A DNA stretch of 64,000 bases from Euryodendron excelsum (GCA_033060915.1 CM065378.1:56407001-56471000); one strand, 5' to 3'; counted from the first letter of the stretch, positions 12,901 to 24,629 are shown. Program-made: numbers and translations. The notes: generated by a model from the letters alone, not told the origin.

Positions 12901-13435
12901 TCATGAGAGGAGGAGCAGTACAAAGAAGTGGTGAGTCACCTAAGTGTCCTTGTACGGAGAAGAGTTGGACACTTATACCTACATTGGTCTTACACTAAAC
13001 TCCAACTCCAAACAAAACTTATTGGTCAGAACATGGACAAAATAATTTGATGTATAGATTTGTTTTTTTTGGGTGCAAATTTGCTATATAATTTGTCGAC
13101 GTAACAGATAGGCTAATTCACATACTTGAGAGGAAAACATAGCAAATGAAATTCCTTTACCATCCCTTGATAGTTGATTCCCAAAGTTCCACTCAAAATA
13201 CTCTTATGCCTTGTAAGGCATTTTTGGCCTATATTTTTTGCTAGCATCAAGGTGAAGTGCTATAGAATCAAGCCTCTCATCCATACAATTGAATCTCCTT
13301 AAGTCTGAGCCAAAGGATTAGCTATCCTATTTTTCTTCTTTACTAGTATGGAAAAATGAGCAACTGGAGAATGAACCATCAAGAAAAAAGAACATTATAA
13401 CAAAAGGTGTTTTCCTTTTAAAGTATACATATATA
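9930..13435. other. Region without recognised genes; possible retroposon debris
   Basis: I find no convincing gene here. A stretch at about 10190-10425 has GGTTTGATTCC, close to a Pol III B box, and ends in repeated TTA units (10405-10420), so it could be a decayed SINE or LINE tail. There is a long A run at 10902-10923. The 11340-13050 segment has the look of an old LTR (AT-rich leader, GC-rich block near 12540-12590), but I could not fix its ends. The short open frames in it (for example 11586-11828 and 12127-12336, minus) are low-complexity and match nothing I know. Confidence 0.4.
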
Positions 13436-13893
13436 TGTAAAGTGGGGTCCACCCACGTGAGGGAGGTGGACTTCCTATATGTCTGTATTTTCTCCTTCAA
13501 CCCATTTCTTCAACTGCAACCTTTGTCAGCATGAGGTGTGGGAATAATTCAATCGTAGCCTCTGTCAGCCTAAGGTGCGGAAAGAAAATCAGAAGGCAGA
13601 CAGCAAAAAATCAATTTGTGCGGGCAATCTGTCGGATGAGCAAGGGCTATAAATACCCTTGTGCAAATCAAAGGAAAGTGTGCAAGTATGCAAGTACAAT
13701 TATAGGGAGAGGAAGAGATATATACAGAGTTGTATTTGTTGAGGGGTTTTGCTATATTGTGAGAGTTGAGAGTTGTAATCTCCTCCTTAAATATTGATCC
13801 TGCTATCGTGGACGTAGGCAAAGTGCCAAACCACATTAATTATTGTGTCTTTCTCTTTTGATGTGTGTGTTTCTGGGTTCATTTTGCACAACT
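13436..13893 (+). repeat. Probable solo LTR or TRIM-like LTR inside a pseudogene intron
   Basis: The segment begins TGTAAAGTGGGGTCCACCC. It has a TATA-like GCTATAAATACCC near 13648-13660, a leader-like AG-rich part, and the motif GTGGACGTAGGC (13808-13819) followed by CCAAACCAC, which recurs near the 3' side of many plant copia LTRs. It ends around TTTTGCACAAC. The flanks are TA repeats, so the target duplication cannot be read. It lies immediately downstream, in gene orientation, of a splice donor of the PDI-like pseudogene. The 88-codon frames on both strands across it are not convincing genes. Confidence 0.5.
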
Positions 13894-13920
13894 ATATATA
13901 TACACATACACATATCATAC

Positions 13921-14605
13921 CTTAGCCCTGGGGTGCTCATTTTTGGTCCCGTCCATATTAGCAATAACAAGTGAATCGCTTTCCCTTAAGATGCTTGGCA
14001 AGCTTGTTGTATATTGGCTCCAATGCTTTGCAATGCTCGCACCAAGGAGTATATACCTGATTTAAGGGCCAGAAAACAAAAGTCACAACTAGACATCAAA
14101 ATAAATCATAACAGTCTATATGTGCTGATGATTATTACCTCAAGAAGAACATCCTTTGACTTATCCAAAACTATTTCATCAAAGTTACAGCCAACCACAA
14201 TTTTTATGTCCCTATCATTGATCTGCATCAACCCATACATGGAAAAGAAGTTGATTAGAGGCTTGAGATTGCAAATCAAACACCAGGAAAATTAAGTCCG
14301 ATGACTTATTGTCTTTGGAATTGGATCCGACTTATAAAAAAGCTTAAGTTTGTTTTCTAGGAAGTCCTCTGCAAATGACTACAAGATGTGACAGAGATCA
14401 TATAAAATGAAGAGTATATCTTTCCAAACTTAATGAAAATTAAAGAAACTGTCTAGTATATTTCTTGGTCCCTCTAGTCCAACACAAAATTAGAAGAATA
14501 ACATACGAAAAGAAAAAAATCATATGTGAACCTTAATGTTGCATAAGGCAAATTCATCATCAAATACAAACTTCTTGGCATCATAACTTCCGTGTATGCA
14601 AGCAC
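13921..14605 (-). pseudogene. PDI-like (PDIL1-3/1-4 type) gene fragment, four exons, frameshifted
   Basis: Four minus-strand exon blocks match the C-terminal half of plant protein disulfide isomerase-like proteins, which form and rearrange disulfides in the ER. They are 14532-14605 (VLAYTG...DAKKFVFDDEFAL), 14310-14378 (SFAEDFLENKLKLFYKSDPI), 14139-14222 (DIKIVVGCNFDEIVLDKSKD, then VLLE) and 13921-14056 (VYTPWCEHCKALEPIYNKLA, then after a frameshift DSLVIANMDGTKNEHPRAK). Most blocks are bounded by AG and GT, so this is an unprocessed copy. Lesions are a one-base loss in the first block, a damaged donor after the second and one extra base near 13977 in the last. The a' active site reads WCEHC instead of WCGHC (14030-14044). 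Earlier and later exons were not found. The family call is strong; which PDIL member is less certain. Confidence 0.8.
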
Positions 14606-14775
14606 CTGCGAATACATGGACAGCATCCAAAAATTTTATTTACTCTATTTTAACAAAGTAAAATTAACAAGGATGCTTTACATGCGGCTGTAGAATTTAG
14701 ATCTTCAGATGCTCATCAGAGTGAGAGTACTCCCTACAAATTGATGGAATCACGAAATTGCACATAATCTAATAC

Positions 14776-14811
<36 letters not shown>

Positions 14812-14964
14812 TAGAAGATTGCAGTGGTAGCTTATTTCTCGCTACGATTTTTTGAAGGTCTCGATAAAGCTCACCGCGGTGATTCGGTGATTCTTAGATT
14901 GGAAAATATTTGGTGATTAGGTTGGACTTCAGGAGAGCAACTGCGCGACAGACGTTGTGACCTC

Positions 14965-15504
14965 ACCCATCGATGTCTAGAGGTGGTGGCTTGGTTGTGG
15001 CTGCAATTTGGCCAGCCGGAAGAATGGAGCAAAGAAGAATTAGAAGAAGCCCACAAACGCTCCATCGTAGCCTTGGCCACCACCTCCACCAGTGCTACCT
15101 CTCTCCTCCAACACTTCGATCGCTCCTTTGAGGACCCTTCCTCCAAATCCCAATGCATCGACCTCTCCTCCTGGCCCCCTCATCAAACCCACATATATAC
15201 CCCCAAACAAAACCCCACTTACTTTACAAATCAATGGAGATCGCAGTCAAGCTTCGTTTGCCGGACTTCGTCACCCACTAGAAGCATCTCTCCCTCCTCT
15301 CACCCTTCCACCACCAAACCCACCGTCATCCTGCGCCTCTGCTTCTATGACGATAATGCCAAGTTCTCCGTCTCTCTCAAAGCCAAGGCCGCAATCGTGG
15401 ATGGCGTTAGCCGTTTCGAAGAGGACGAGGAGGAAATAAATCCCCTGATTGGCCACCAGTGTGTGAGAGAAAGAGAAAGAGAATCGATGGATCTAGGGTT
15501 TTAA
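14965..15504 (+). pseudogene. Unrecognised gene-like fragment
   Basis: This stretch has the C-rich, low-stop look of coding sequence. The longest frame (14983-15504, 173 codons) includes QPEEWSKEELEEAHKRSIVA and, later, VILRLCFYDDNAKFSVSLKA followed by KAAIVDGVSRFEEDEEEINP. A second overlapping frame is open for 115 codons from 15092. A start-like ATGGAGATCGCAGTCAAGCT at 15234 reads MEIAVKLRLPDFVTH before a stop, and the most protein-like sequence resumes in another frame, which suggests a frameshifted gene. I do not recognise the family and assign no function. The possible CACTA terminus just downstream raises the chance that this is a captured gene piece. Confidence 0.35.
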
Positions 15505-15733
15505 GGTGAAAGCGGAAAATTTTCCCCAAAAGAGAAATGATGTCGTTTTATTTTTTTCTTGGTTTAAATGAGTTGTCCGGGCATTTGGAGACCATGAAAT
15601 GATAAAATTTGAACCCTTCAACGGCGTTTCTTGTGAAAGCGCCAGTGAAAATAGCCCATATAATGGCATTTCTAGGAAAAGCCGGAAATAAAGTGCTGTC
15701 TTAGCTCTTTTTTTTTTTTTTTTTGTAGTAGTG
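15505..15733. mobile_element. Possible CACTA-type transposon terminus
   Basis: The segment ends in a T run followed by GTAGTAGTG (15725-15733), the complement of CACTACTAC, which resembles CACTA-superfamily ends. Just inside lie two similar short motifs, GGCGTTTCTTGTGAAAGCGCC-like (near 15622-15643) and GGCATTTCTAGGAAAAGCCGG-like (near 15664-15684), as expected for sub-terminal repeats. I found no matching left terminus or 3-bp target duplication, so the call is tentative. Confidence 0.35.
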
Positions 15734-16533
15734 GGAGACCAAGCATAGAAAAATTAGGAGACCTTTATTCTTCCTCTATGGCTGAACCTTGCTGTTTCTG
15801 GGATTATTCTGACTCCAAATGTTTTTCTTCTTTCCATAATCATGTAGATCATGAAAAGTTACATGAAATAAAAAAAAAATTCACCTCAAACAGACTCCCA
15901 AGCGCAAAGTTATGACTATCCAAAGTTTGCGAAAACAATATGTCCCCAAACCGCAAATTTTGTTCTCTTCTCCATTGATGGAGTTTACAAGCTTGCAAAT
16001 AAAATTAAATGACTTAGGGAGACCACTATAATCTTACCATTCGCGAGAAAATTCATATTATAATGCCCTTTACAATGATCCCAATGAATTAAGGATTATA
16101 ACCCATGACAACAATACATGAATCAAACCTAATTCCATAAGATATGGCCATGAAAAACACACATACATGCTATCCAGAAAATTTCAGCACCATTCCTATT
16201 CACATACATCCATTAAATCTGAACTTAAACATGTAAGAATCAATTCTGAACAACATAGAACCATCCTAGTCATGTTCTAACATGATACTAATGATGAATA
16301 AACAATATTCAACATGCTGAAACAGAAAATTCAATAAGGTATATATTTGGGAAAACCATACCTAGAGTCAAGCTATGGTGGCCAAGCTCTAGGGGATGAA
16401 CTCCACTTTGGGCCGAACCTATTAGGGTTCTTTGGTATGAAAAAATTATGCATCAAGCAACATATGGGCAGCATAATAATTCTATATGTTCTACACTAAC
16501 ACATGATCATATTCAATGAAGAGACATGAGATG
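15734..16533. other. AT-rich stretch, no gene seen; probably leader of the adjacent copia element
   Basis: No open frame of note. The right part is continuous with the primer site at 16534-16545 and probably represents the untranslated internal leader of the minus-strand element described next. Its left limit is not visible. Confidence 0.4.
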
Positions 16534-18579
16534 GTTCTGATACCAATTGATGGTTTTTGAGAAAACCTTTGCAGAAGCAATTTAAAAAAAAAAAAAAAAC
16601 TTTGAGATTATACTCATGTATCTTTATTGATCTATGCATGAACAACAAGATAAATTAAAGATCATACCTTGTAGGGTTTGATAGCACACCCTAAATAATG
16701 AGAACAGTTGAAGAACTTGAGCTTCCTTCTTCAAGAGTTTTTCCTTGAATTCTTGAGCCTCCTTGAATTAGGTGTCTTCCTTGAATCCTTGAGCCTCCTT
16801 GGAATAAGGTTCTTCCTTCAATGATTTAAGCCTCCTTGACCTAGGGTTCTTCCTTCTTGATCACTAAGGCCTAAGGGATGGCAAGTAGGGGTGTACGTGG
16901 GTCGGGTCCATGCTAGACCCAGGACCGACCCGAACTTGATTGGTTCCAAAGTTTCAAACCCAGAACCAAATCGGTCTTTTTAAGGAACCGAACCGAACCA
17001 ACCCAGTTGGTTTGGGTTGGTTCGGTTCGGTTCCATGTCTCGGGTTGGTTCGGGTCAATATCGGGTTGGTTTGGATCGGGTTCCCTTTTATTGTTGAAAA
17101 CATTTTTTGTGTTAAAAAAAATAAAAATAAGATTAATCTTTTATTCTAATTTTTTTTAAATAATAAAACAAGATACAAACATAAATTAATAATAATTAAG
17201 TTTAAATAATCATGATTTAAAGGTATATGTAGAATATATGTAAACTTTTTTGATAAATATAAGATCGGGTCCTAGTTCAGTTCTCGGGTTAGGTCGGTTT
17301 GGTTCTATTCTCGAGTCTATTTGGTTCCAAAAAGTGTGAATTTGAGAACTGAACCGAAATGACCGGGTTAGCTTTTTTTAAGACCCAAAACTGAACCAAA
17401 CCTTTGATAGACCCAAATGGTCGGGTTGGTTCGGTTTTCAGGTTTTTCAGTTGTTTTGTGCATCCTTAATGGCAAGAGATGGGGAATCTCACAAGCACAC
17501 ACACACAAAACCACTAGGGCTGAAATTTCTCTCCCTTTTTTCTTGTATGGCCAGCCACCCCCCCTTGTATGTATATATACTAGTGCCTCTCCAAGTGCAA
17601 TGAGGGGATGTCTAGGGTTTCCATGTTCTAGGCTAACACCAAGTTGCTATAATTGCACATCAACCCTTGATGAATATGGCAATTAGTAAAACTATCCCCA
17701 ACTCCACTAAATGATGGTAGTGGACCTCCTAGAATAACAAATTATGTTAATCAGTATTTGTAAATTGGCACCAAGCTAAAAACTGTTAGTTTTATCCATT
17801 TACTTCTTATCCAAGACTATCTAGTCCAACAACCATTGATCTCTGCAAATTATTTATTTTTCAAAAAATCCTTTTTAAAAAAATAAAAAATAATAACTTT
17901 CTACTATGAAATAGTATATGAATAAAAACCTAGCATGGCAGCAGTGATCAAACAAAAGACTGAGTCAAGGGAATACCTATCTCATAAAAGTGTGGTAACC
18001 TTATTGAGATTAGAAATTCGCAAGCCCCAACAATATAAACCCAACCTATCGAGATATTGACCGTACAGAAGTCTCACTCACTGATAAATCAAAGTGCACA
18101 CCATCAAGTACTTAAGTCTTTTAATCGCTCAGGGTTAAGACTCACTTTGCAATTAATAGAGTTGTAAGAAGTGACACTACCATTGACAGTAGTGGGAATG
18201 TATTCTTACCTTGATCCAGGTCAATGTACTCCAAGTACACTAACACATTAAGCCAGAGTCAATTACTCCAACAATCGAGACCAACCATTCTCTAGAATAG
18301 AGGGTACATGTGTTATAGCCAACCAAGTGAGTTGTCCAAATTCACTCTGACTATGAACTAAGTGTGGAATTACAAGTAGTTAGTGCGATCATATCTCTCT
18401 ATATATGAATCACATTCACACATATGATCCACCTTAAGTGTAATTCCTAGACCTTACACATCTCATGCATATATATAATTGCCAACACAGTATGAATGAA
18501 TGTAAACAAAGAGATAGAATCAAATACAATATCAATCAAATGTCATAAATATGTCTTTAAGGGCTTATACAATCCAACA
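16534..18579 (-). mobile_element. Ty1/copia-type LTR with PBS, interrupted by a hAT MITE
   Basis: On the minus strand the LTR starts TGTTGGATTGTATAAGCCC (right end, 18579) and ends ...CATCA at 16548. ATTGGTATCAGAAC follows, an initiator-Met PBS with one mismatch (plus strand 16534-16545). Without the 583-bp MITE and its 8-bp duplication the LTR is about 1.44 kb. Its right end lies exactly where the integrase frame of the next copia element is cut, so it inserted there; AAAGG (18580-18584) would be the target site. No coding part of this element is visible to the left. Confidence 0.7.
16886..17468. mobile_element. hAT-type MITE with 8-bp target duplication
   Basis: The element starts TAGGGGTGTACG and ends TGTGCATCCTTA; the termini are imperfect inverted repeats of about 12 bp. 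ATGGCAAG precedes (16878-16885) and follows it (17469-17476), a perfect 8-bp duplication as hAT transposases make. The interior is rich in GGTTCGGGT-type motifs on the left and their partners on the right and has no transposase. It would be moved by an enzyme encoded elsewhere. Confidence 0.85.
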
Positions 18580-20400
18580 AAAGGTCCCCAAACATCGAAA
18601 TGAATTAAATCAAAAGGAGCTAAGGAGAATAAAGTATTGTTATTAAAGGATAAAGCCAGGTGTTGGCAAGTTGATAGGACTGACAATTGAGGTGTTCATT
18701 AGGTACATAACCTAAAACACCTTTAAAAAAGAAAATGTAAACGACCTAATGAAACATAACCTAAATGTAAGCACCAAAGACTAAGAGAGGAGCTGGGAGC
18801 AGATGAACTAACAGCAAGGCTGAGAGCAGTAGTCTGAGTATGAAGGTATAGGTGAATGAGGTGAAACAGGTGAGCATGTTTACGGCCTATTCCAGGAGTC
18901 TGTCTTGTTCACGGATCTTGCACAACACAACTAGTAGAAAAAAAAAAGAACAGGAAGACCAAGATCACATAATTGGCCAACAAAGATAAGATTCAGTGTG
19001 AGTTTAGGAATTTAAAAAGTATGAGGAAGTGCTAGAGTGAAAGTAGAGATAAGACCAACATGATCAATAGTCATATGAGACCCATCAACAGTATAAATGA
19101 GAAAGAGAGCAGACACAGAGGATTTGGAAGAAATGCAGACAAGTTAGAAGTCATATAATTGTTACAACTAGAATTGAAGAACTACAAGAAATACCTGAAG
19201 TGGCAAACAAGACAGTAGAAGGTGGATTACCAAAGGTAGACATGAACTATTGAAAGAGTGTAGGAAGATCACTGATACTGATCATAGAGAAGGAAGAGGG
19301 AATAGTAGAATCCTCAATAGTAGCAGCAACAGACTGAAGGCGAGAGTTTCGGTGGTGAGGATTTTTGAGGCAGTTAGCAAGATAGTGACTAAGACCATGC
19401 TGATGATAGTGTCGGCACATTCGAATGGGACAGGTAAGTAGACGATGGTCAGTGGCATGACAGAATGTGCAGGCATTATATCAGGAAGGAGGATTGGAAA
19501 AAGTCCTGGTAGGCTGAGTAGAAGAGTTGTGGGAACTACCAGAAGCCAAAGAACCTCGAGAACCACCGGAAGAGCCTCTGAAAGAAGTGGTGGAGCGGGA
19601 ACTAGATGTGGCAAGTGCTGTGTCCACAGGTGATGGCCAAATGAGACCAAGACGAGTCTCCTCAGATAAGAGCTTAAAAATAGCTTGTTCCAATGTAGGA
19701 AGAGGGCAACAATGCAAAAGAAAGGCTCGAATAGGCTCAAAGACATCAGCGAGAACCATAAGAAATATAATCAGGTGCTGCTAATCGTGGTAGAGAGCAA
19801 ATTGAGTAACATCAGCAGAGCAAATCCAAGTGGACTCCAACGAAGTCAACTAGTTCCATAGAGTATACATCTGAGACAGGAAGGCATTGATGGACTAGCC
19901 AAATTCTTGTTTCAGACAATGCAGAGAAATCAAAAGTTAGTCTTGATAAGCAAGATTAGCAATGGTGTATCAATTGGCCAAGAGTGCCCAGATGGAGTGG
20001 GCTGTTTCAAAGTGTCCAAACTGGAGATTGATAGAAGGAATAGACGTATTCCAAAACTAGGTGATGATCTGATGATTCTTATTGTCTCATTCCTCAAGTC
20101 GTTTAGTGAATTATGTAGCCGTTTTAACTACACTTTTAACAAGTGCCTGAATATATCTAGTGACATAGCACCAAAGTTTTCTACCCTTAACAAAACTGGA
20201 CATGACTTGAGACCAAGTGACATAGCGTTAAAGTTTTCTTCTCTTAAGAAAACTGGACATGGCTTGTGACCAAGGAATATAATTAGAACCCTCCAAAGTG
20301 ACAGCAATAGGTCTAGATACCTCAAAATGCTCCATAGAGTAAAGACGTGGGATGTTAGAACCCAAACAATAGAGAACAACTGCAGAAAACCTTCCAACAC
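18580..20400 (-). pseudogene. copia gag-protease-preintegrase remnant
   Basis: Gag begins with a GSNYIPWSQAMSSFL block (near 20220-20285), continues through LPTLEQAIFKLLSEETRLGL (about 19640-19720) and reaches a cysteine/histidine cluster, CTFCHATDHRLLTCPIRMC then CRHYHQHGLSHYLANC (about 19350-19480), the zinc-knuckle form seen in copia Gag. Downstream are a GSHMT-like protease remnant, a pre-integrase segment (LFFSTSCVVQDP) and LNCQSYQLAN before the break. Stops and frame changes are frequent, so the copy is dead. Two 57-bp units near its N-terminus are tandem duplicates. Confidence 0.7.
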
Positions 20401-20960
20401 CGAAGAAGTAGTAGTAACAGAGTAGAATTAGGTGAAACAGACTGCAAAATTAGATTCAGTAGGCCCGAAATTGACAAGAAATGATTTGAACCGGTTAGAA
20501 AAGGGCCAAAAAGGGTATGAATTGGCCAAGAGAAGCAAAAACTAGTATGAATCGATTATAGGGGACCGGTGGTACGGTAGCTAGAGGTGTAGTGCAGTTG
20601 GGCGTGACATTAGCTAGTGTCACTAGGGCTGACATCAGCAGATAGCGTTAGCAACTGGTGTTAGTGCGCGTGAAGGATGTGCATGTGGCAGTGCACGTGG
20701 TCTAGCCCGTGTGGGCACATGTTGGCGCGTGGAGGAGCGTGGCAGATTTCTTGCTTGTGGAGTACATGCACTGATCTTTGGGAGGCGCATGGGGGTGCAT
20801 GAGAAGGTTTCTAGGGTTGATTTTTTTAATGGTTGGACTCGTATTTCAAACATCTCGGAACAATGAAGATGGTGATTTTAAGGCAAATTAGTAGAACAGT
20901 AGTGAAAAACACTAAGCTTAAGGTTGGAAAAGCAGGGTTTAGACGTTGCAGGAGCTTATA

Positions 20961-20972
20961 ACTCTGATACCA
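20961..20972 (-). other. Primer binding site, initiator tRNA-Met
   Basis: The minus strand reads TGGTATCAGAGT, one base from the consensus TGGTATCAGAGC, and abuts the LTR end. Confidence 0.7.
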
Positions 20973-20987
20973 TATTAGAATAACAGT

Positions 20988-21019
<32 letters not shown>

Positions 21020-21218
21020 AAAGAATTATCTCTGTATTGAATTGAATAAATAAACCAAAGAGAAGTACACTATATATATAGCACAATGAGTGCTGACCAA
21101 GAAACCCTAAACTAGAAAAGTGAGTGTTGACCAAGAAACCCTAAACTAAGAAAGTAAATCAAATCCCTACAATATCAAATTTCTACAATAAATATAATAT
21201 AGACTAAGATATTATATA

Positions 21219-22479
21219 GTCGGCCGCATGCCTAAGTTGATAGAGTTTATATGATTACTGTTTTTCGTGTTTCTTTACTCCTTGTGGATCTTCAGTAATG
21301 CCGGGAACTTCAGTAATGCCGGGAATTGATTTTAACGGTCTAGCCAGATATGAAAAGTAGTAGGAAGGGAATGAATTCCTCTAATTATATTTAGTATATA
21401 AACCAGGCTGAGCAAGCTCAGAATTGTTAAATTTTTTATTTTAATCAGAAGTATAAAATTTTTAAGACCATTTCAGAGCTACATGTACAAAATGTTTGTA
21501 TATTTATATCTTCATAGCAACCAGTGACGTATCTTGAAAGGATCCTATTAGTTGAAACTAGGGATGCAACTTGGTGTATTGACCTTCTGACAACGTGGGG
21601 TAGAAACCTCTGAGCCCTGGTTGCGCTTAGCTTTAACCATTGGTTGGGCAGTCGGTGTCCTTTGGACGCTATAGTTTTAATTCAAGTATAAATCCAATAA
21701 AAGTTGATAATTAATGACAGTAATCATGGAATCTAATGAAAGGAGATTTGGTCATATGATTTCTTCTGAAAATAGGAGTGTCTTGTTTAAGGAGTCCATT
21801 CTAAAAATTGTCACTAATTTGTAACCAATACTTTTTTATTTTGTTTTCTTTCTTATATATATATATTGGATCATACTCTTTGACCATGTATTTGGAAAAA
21901 AAAAAAAAAAAAGAGAGAGAGAACAAAAATATTCTTTAATTTGTTCTCTTTTTTCTCAATTTCTTTTTACTTTTCTTTTGTTTTTTGATTTAGAAATTCA
22001 GTTTCCAAATATATCATTAGAGTTGTTAATCACATGCTTTAGTCATTAGATAATCATGTATTGAGTTTGGACTCAGGTCCCCTATGATGAATTCTTTCCA
22101 GGGAATATGCTTTTCATTTTTGTTTTTGTTTTTGTTTTTTTGTTTTTTTGTGATGGGGTTGGATCATCAAAAGTATAAATTTTTTATTGCCTAAAACTTT
22201 GAAGTAGAAATATTCTGCCATCTTTAAAATATAGCTTTGAATATATTGATAGGGTCTTGTAAGTTGAAACTAGGGCTGCAACTTTGTATATAGATCACCA
22301 TTTTTTTTTATGGGTGTTCAAGCCTATAGCAGACTATTTCTTCAAATTCCTATAAGACCACCGTTCATAGAAATTACATAAACTTTATACATAACATAAA
22401 TGATGAGTGGCCAGAAAGGTGTGAGGGTTTCATGTATATTGATTACATATAGTTTGGGTTAGTCCTGATTCCCTAGAGG
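21219..22479. other. No gene seen
   Basis: AT-rich non-coding sequence. A short phrase, GTTGAAACTAGGG.TGCAACTT, occurs twice (near 21552 and 22263), suggesting remnants of one repeat. An A run followed by GAGA lies at 21896-21922. Confidence 0.5.
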
Positions 22480-22965
22480 ACCACTGTAACTGGCGGATGG
22501 CTCAGAAGCAATTCAACCTTGGCAAGCCTATCCGGATTGCATTGTTCAAAGCCATAGTCTGGTGTATTTGGTCAGGTAGGAACAATGCTCTTTTCAATAA
22601 CAAAATGGCTCAATGGGAGGACTCTGTAGATGCTATCAAGCTACATGTCCGGCAATGGATCCAAGCCAAGACTAGAAGGGGGTTAGTGAGCTGGTTTTAC
22701 TTTCTCCATTCAACTGAAGGGGTTAAACCCCTTATTCTCTCTATTGTAAATCCTTGAGGTCCCCTAGTAGTTTGTTAAATCCTTGAGGTCACCTGTTCCT
22801 GTATCCTCGAGGTCCCCCAGTAGGTTGATCCCTATTCAACCTGGTTTGTTGTTCCTTTCTTTGTACAGCCTTTTTGGCTTGTAAAGCTTTTTCTCTTAAA
22901 TAAAAATTTATTCTTTGCTGTTAGAAAAAAAAAAAAAAAAAAACAAACAAACAAATAAACAAACT
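22480..22965 (+). mobile_element. LINE (L1-type) 3' end with poly(A) tail
   Basis: An open frame at 22497-22757 includes RIALFKAIVWCIWSGRNNAL, the C-terminal block that follows the zinc-binding RT region in plant LINE ORF2 proteins. It ends in a stop, then about 160 bp of 3' UTR with AATAAA-like TTAAATAAAAATTTATTC, then an A run (22925-22943) that decays into CAAA/TAAA units. The 5' part is missing, as in most LINE copies. No target duplication was identified. Confidence 0.75.
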
Positions 22966-23759
22966 TGTCCTGGAAACAAGCAAATTAGGATAGGCTTCGT
23001 CCAAGGTCAGAAGAAGCTGCTAGACGGGAACAAGTTCAATAGTTAAATAACATCAACAGCTCAATAGCATCAACAACTTGAATTTGTTATTAAGGAGAGA
23101 TTTGTAATGAAATAAATAAGAATTGATAAAATTTGGTAAGTATAAGTATCTAATAACTTCCTACTATGAGTATGGACTTCTTTTCTTGCTAGACTCAGTC
23201 TTAGCTAGTCTTAGCTAGCATTTGATTCTCATCATTGAAAGAGACTCAAGCCTAAAGCTTGGCCTTGTGTTGTAGACTTGCTAGTTTATAATACAAAGTA
23301 TGATAGATGTCATTAATGTCTAAGTATGAATAATAGTTATCAAAATGGAAAGCAGAAGCAGAAACGTTAGGAGAAATTAAAGTGAGAAACGATTGAGATA
23401 CTTAATACGAATCTTATTAGAAAAGTTCAGAAAACTTAAAAGGAGATTTTTAAAAAATTTAGTGAAAACTTATATAAATAATTTTATAGATACTTAATTA
23501 GAACTTAAGGAAAAAAAATATGTAAAAATTAATATTTCAAGTTTCCAAAGCATTTCCCTTAAGTTTCTCAAGAATTTTCGTTAAGTATCCCTAGATTTTC
23601 TCAATGTTTCCCCCTCGTTTTCTAATCATTTCTCAAAAATTTCCAAACGATCTACTTTCGTATTGGTATCAAAAACGCGTTTTCGGGGAACTCCAAAATG
23701 GGTTTCCGATAACTATGGTCTAAATATTCAGCTAAATATTTAGTCATAAATATTTTACA

Positions 23760-23762
<3 letters not shown>

Positions 23763-23810
<48 letters not shown>
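23763..23810. repeat. (AAT)n microsatellite
   Basis: About 16 uninterrupted ATA/AAT units, in otherwise AT-rich non-coding DNA between 22966 and 24440 where I see no gene. Confidence 0.9.
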
Positions 23811-23812
<2 letters not shown>

Positions 23813-24445
23813 CAACATAAGATGGAAATAGACTCAGTTCCTCTCATTGTGTTTGGATCCGCAGTTTACTGCAAGAAAGGAAAAAGGAATGGAAAAGTAA
23901 TAGAAGTTAGATTCTAAATTTCATACTTCTATTTGGTTAGATTGGGAAATATAAGACGGAAATAGGCATTTATCAATTATAAAGGTCAAGGGCAATGAGA
24001 TAACACAATTTTCTCATTCATTTATCTTTTATTTTGCTTTATTCAACACTTTCCCTTACAACAAAACAATAAGTGTAATTTCATTTCTCATTGATTTTTC
24101 TTTTTCCTCAATAAACCAGGATCCGGACACAACATTAATTTCAATGATAAATCAAGTTTGATTCACTAACCAATCAATTTATCTTGAAGTTCGAATCACA
24201 TACATCCATTTTTCTTTTCTTCCAATCTTTTCCAGCATAGTATAGGAAATAAGTAACCTAATACTAATTAACGTTGTGTGCGGATTTTAGATTTATCAAG
24301 AAAAGGAAAGTAAATTATTTATACTATGAGAAAGATAGGCGGACCCTAAGGTTGATGGTCAGCCTTAAATTAAATAGAATCACTAACTAGAAAGATATTA
24401 TTTAAATCATCTTTTGATAATATGTCATTAGTGTTCAAAAATTCA

Positions 24446-24550
24446 AAGCAAGGTTAGCCTAGTAGTAGCAACCTCCCACTAATGCCTGTTGTCATGGATT
24501 TCACTCACCCTTACTGGGTTTTCGTCATCGAAGTACTAGAAGAGAAAAAA
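24446..24550 (+). other. Possible tRNA-derived SINE remnant
   Basis: GGTTAGCCTAGTAGTAGCAAC resembles a Pol III A-box region. About 45 bases later TCATGGATTTCACTC resembles a decayed B box, and a short A-rich tail follows near 24545. This is the usual layout of plant tRNA-like SINEs, but the B box is poor and I cannot place a target duplication. Confidence 0.3.
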
Positions 24551-24629
24551 ATAGTGTTCAAAACATTATTGAATGCATATATAAATTATAGATGAAGATT
24601 TTGAAAAATAAAAGCTAGTGTATATTAAG

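Larger units (their letters stand above)
18580..21218 (-). mobile_element. Ty1/copia element, 5' part (LTR, PBS, gag, protease, start of integrase)
   Basis: Minus-strand order is a short LTR (about 20973-21218), a primer site (20961-20972), gag, protease remnants, a GAG-pre-integrase block and the start of integrase, which ends abruptly at 18580 where another LTR is inserted. The LTR is AT-rich, has a (GA)n run near 20991-21013 and a TATA-like CTATATATATAG near 21070. The first base pair of the LTR reads TA instead of TG. No integrase core or RT remains in the window. Confidence 0.75.

Noticed and set aside
13531..13836. Two 88-codon frames on opposite strands
   Set aside because: They overlap the LTR-like segment with a TATA box; neither resembles a known protein.
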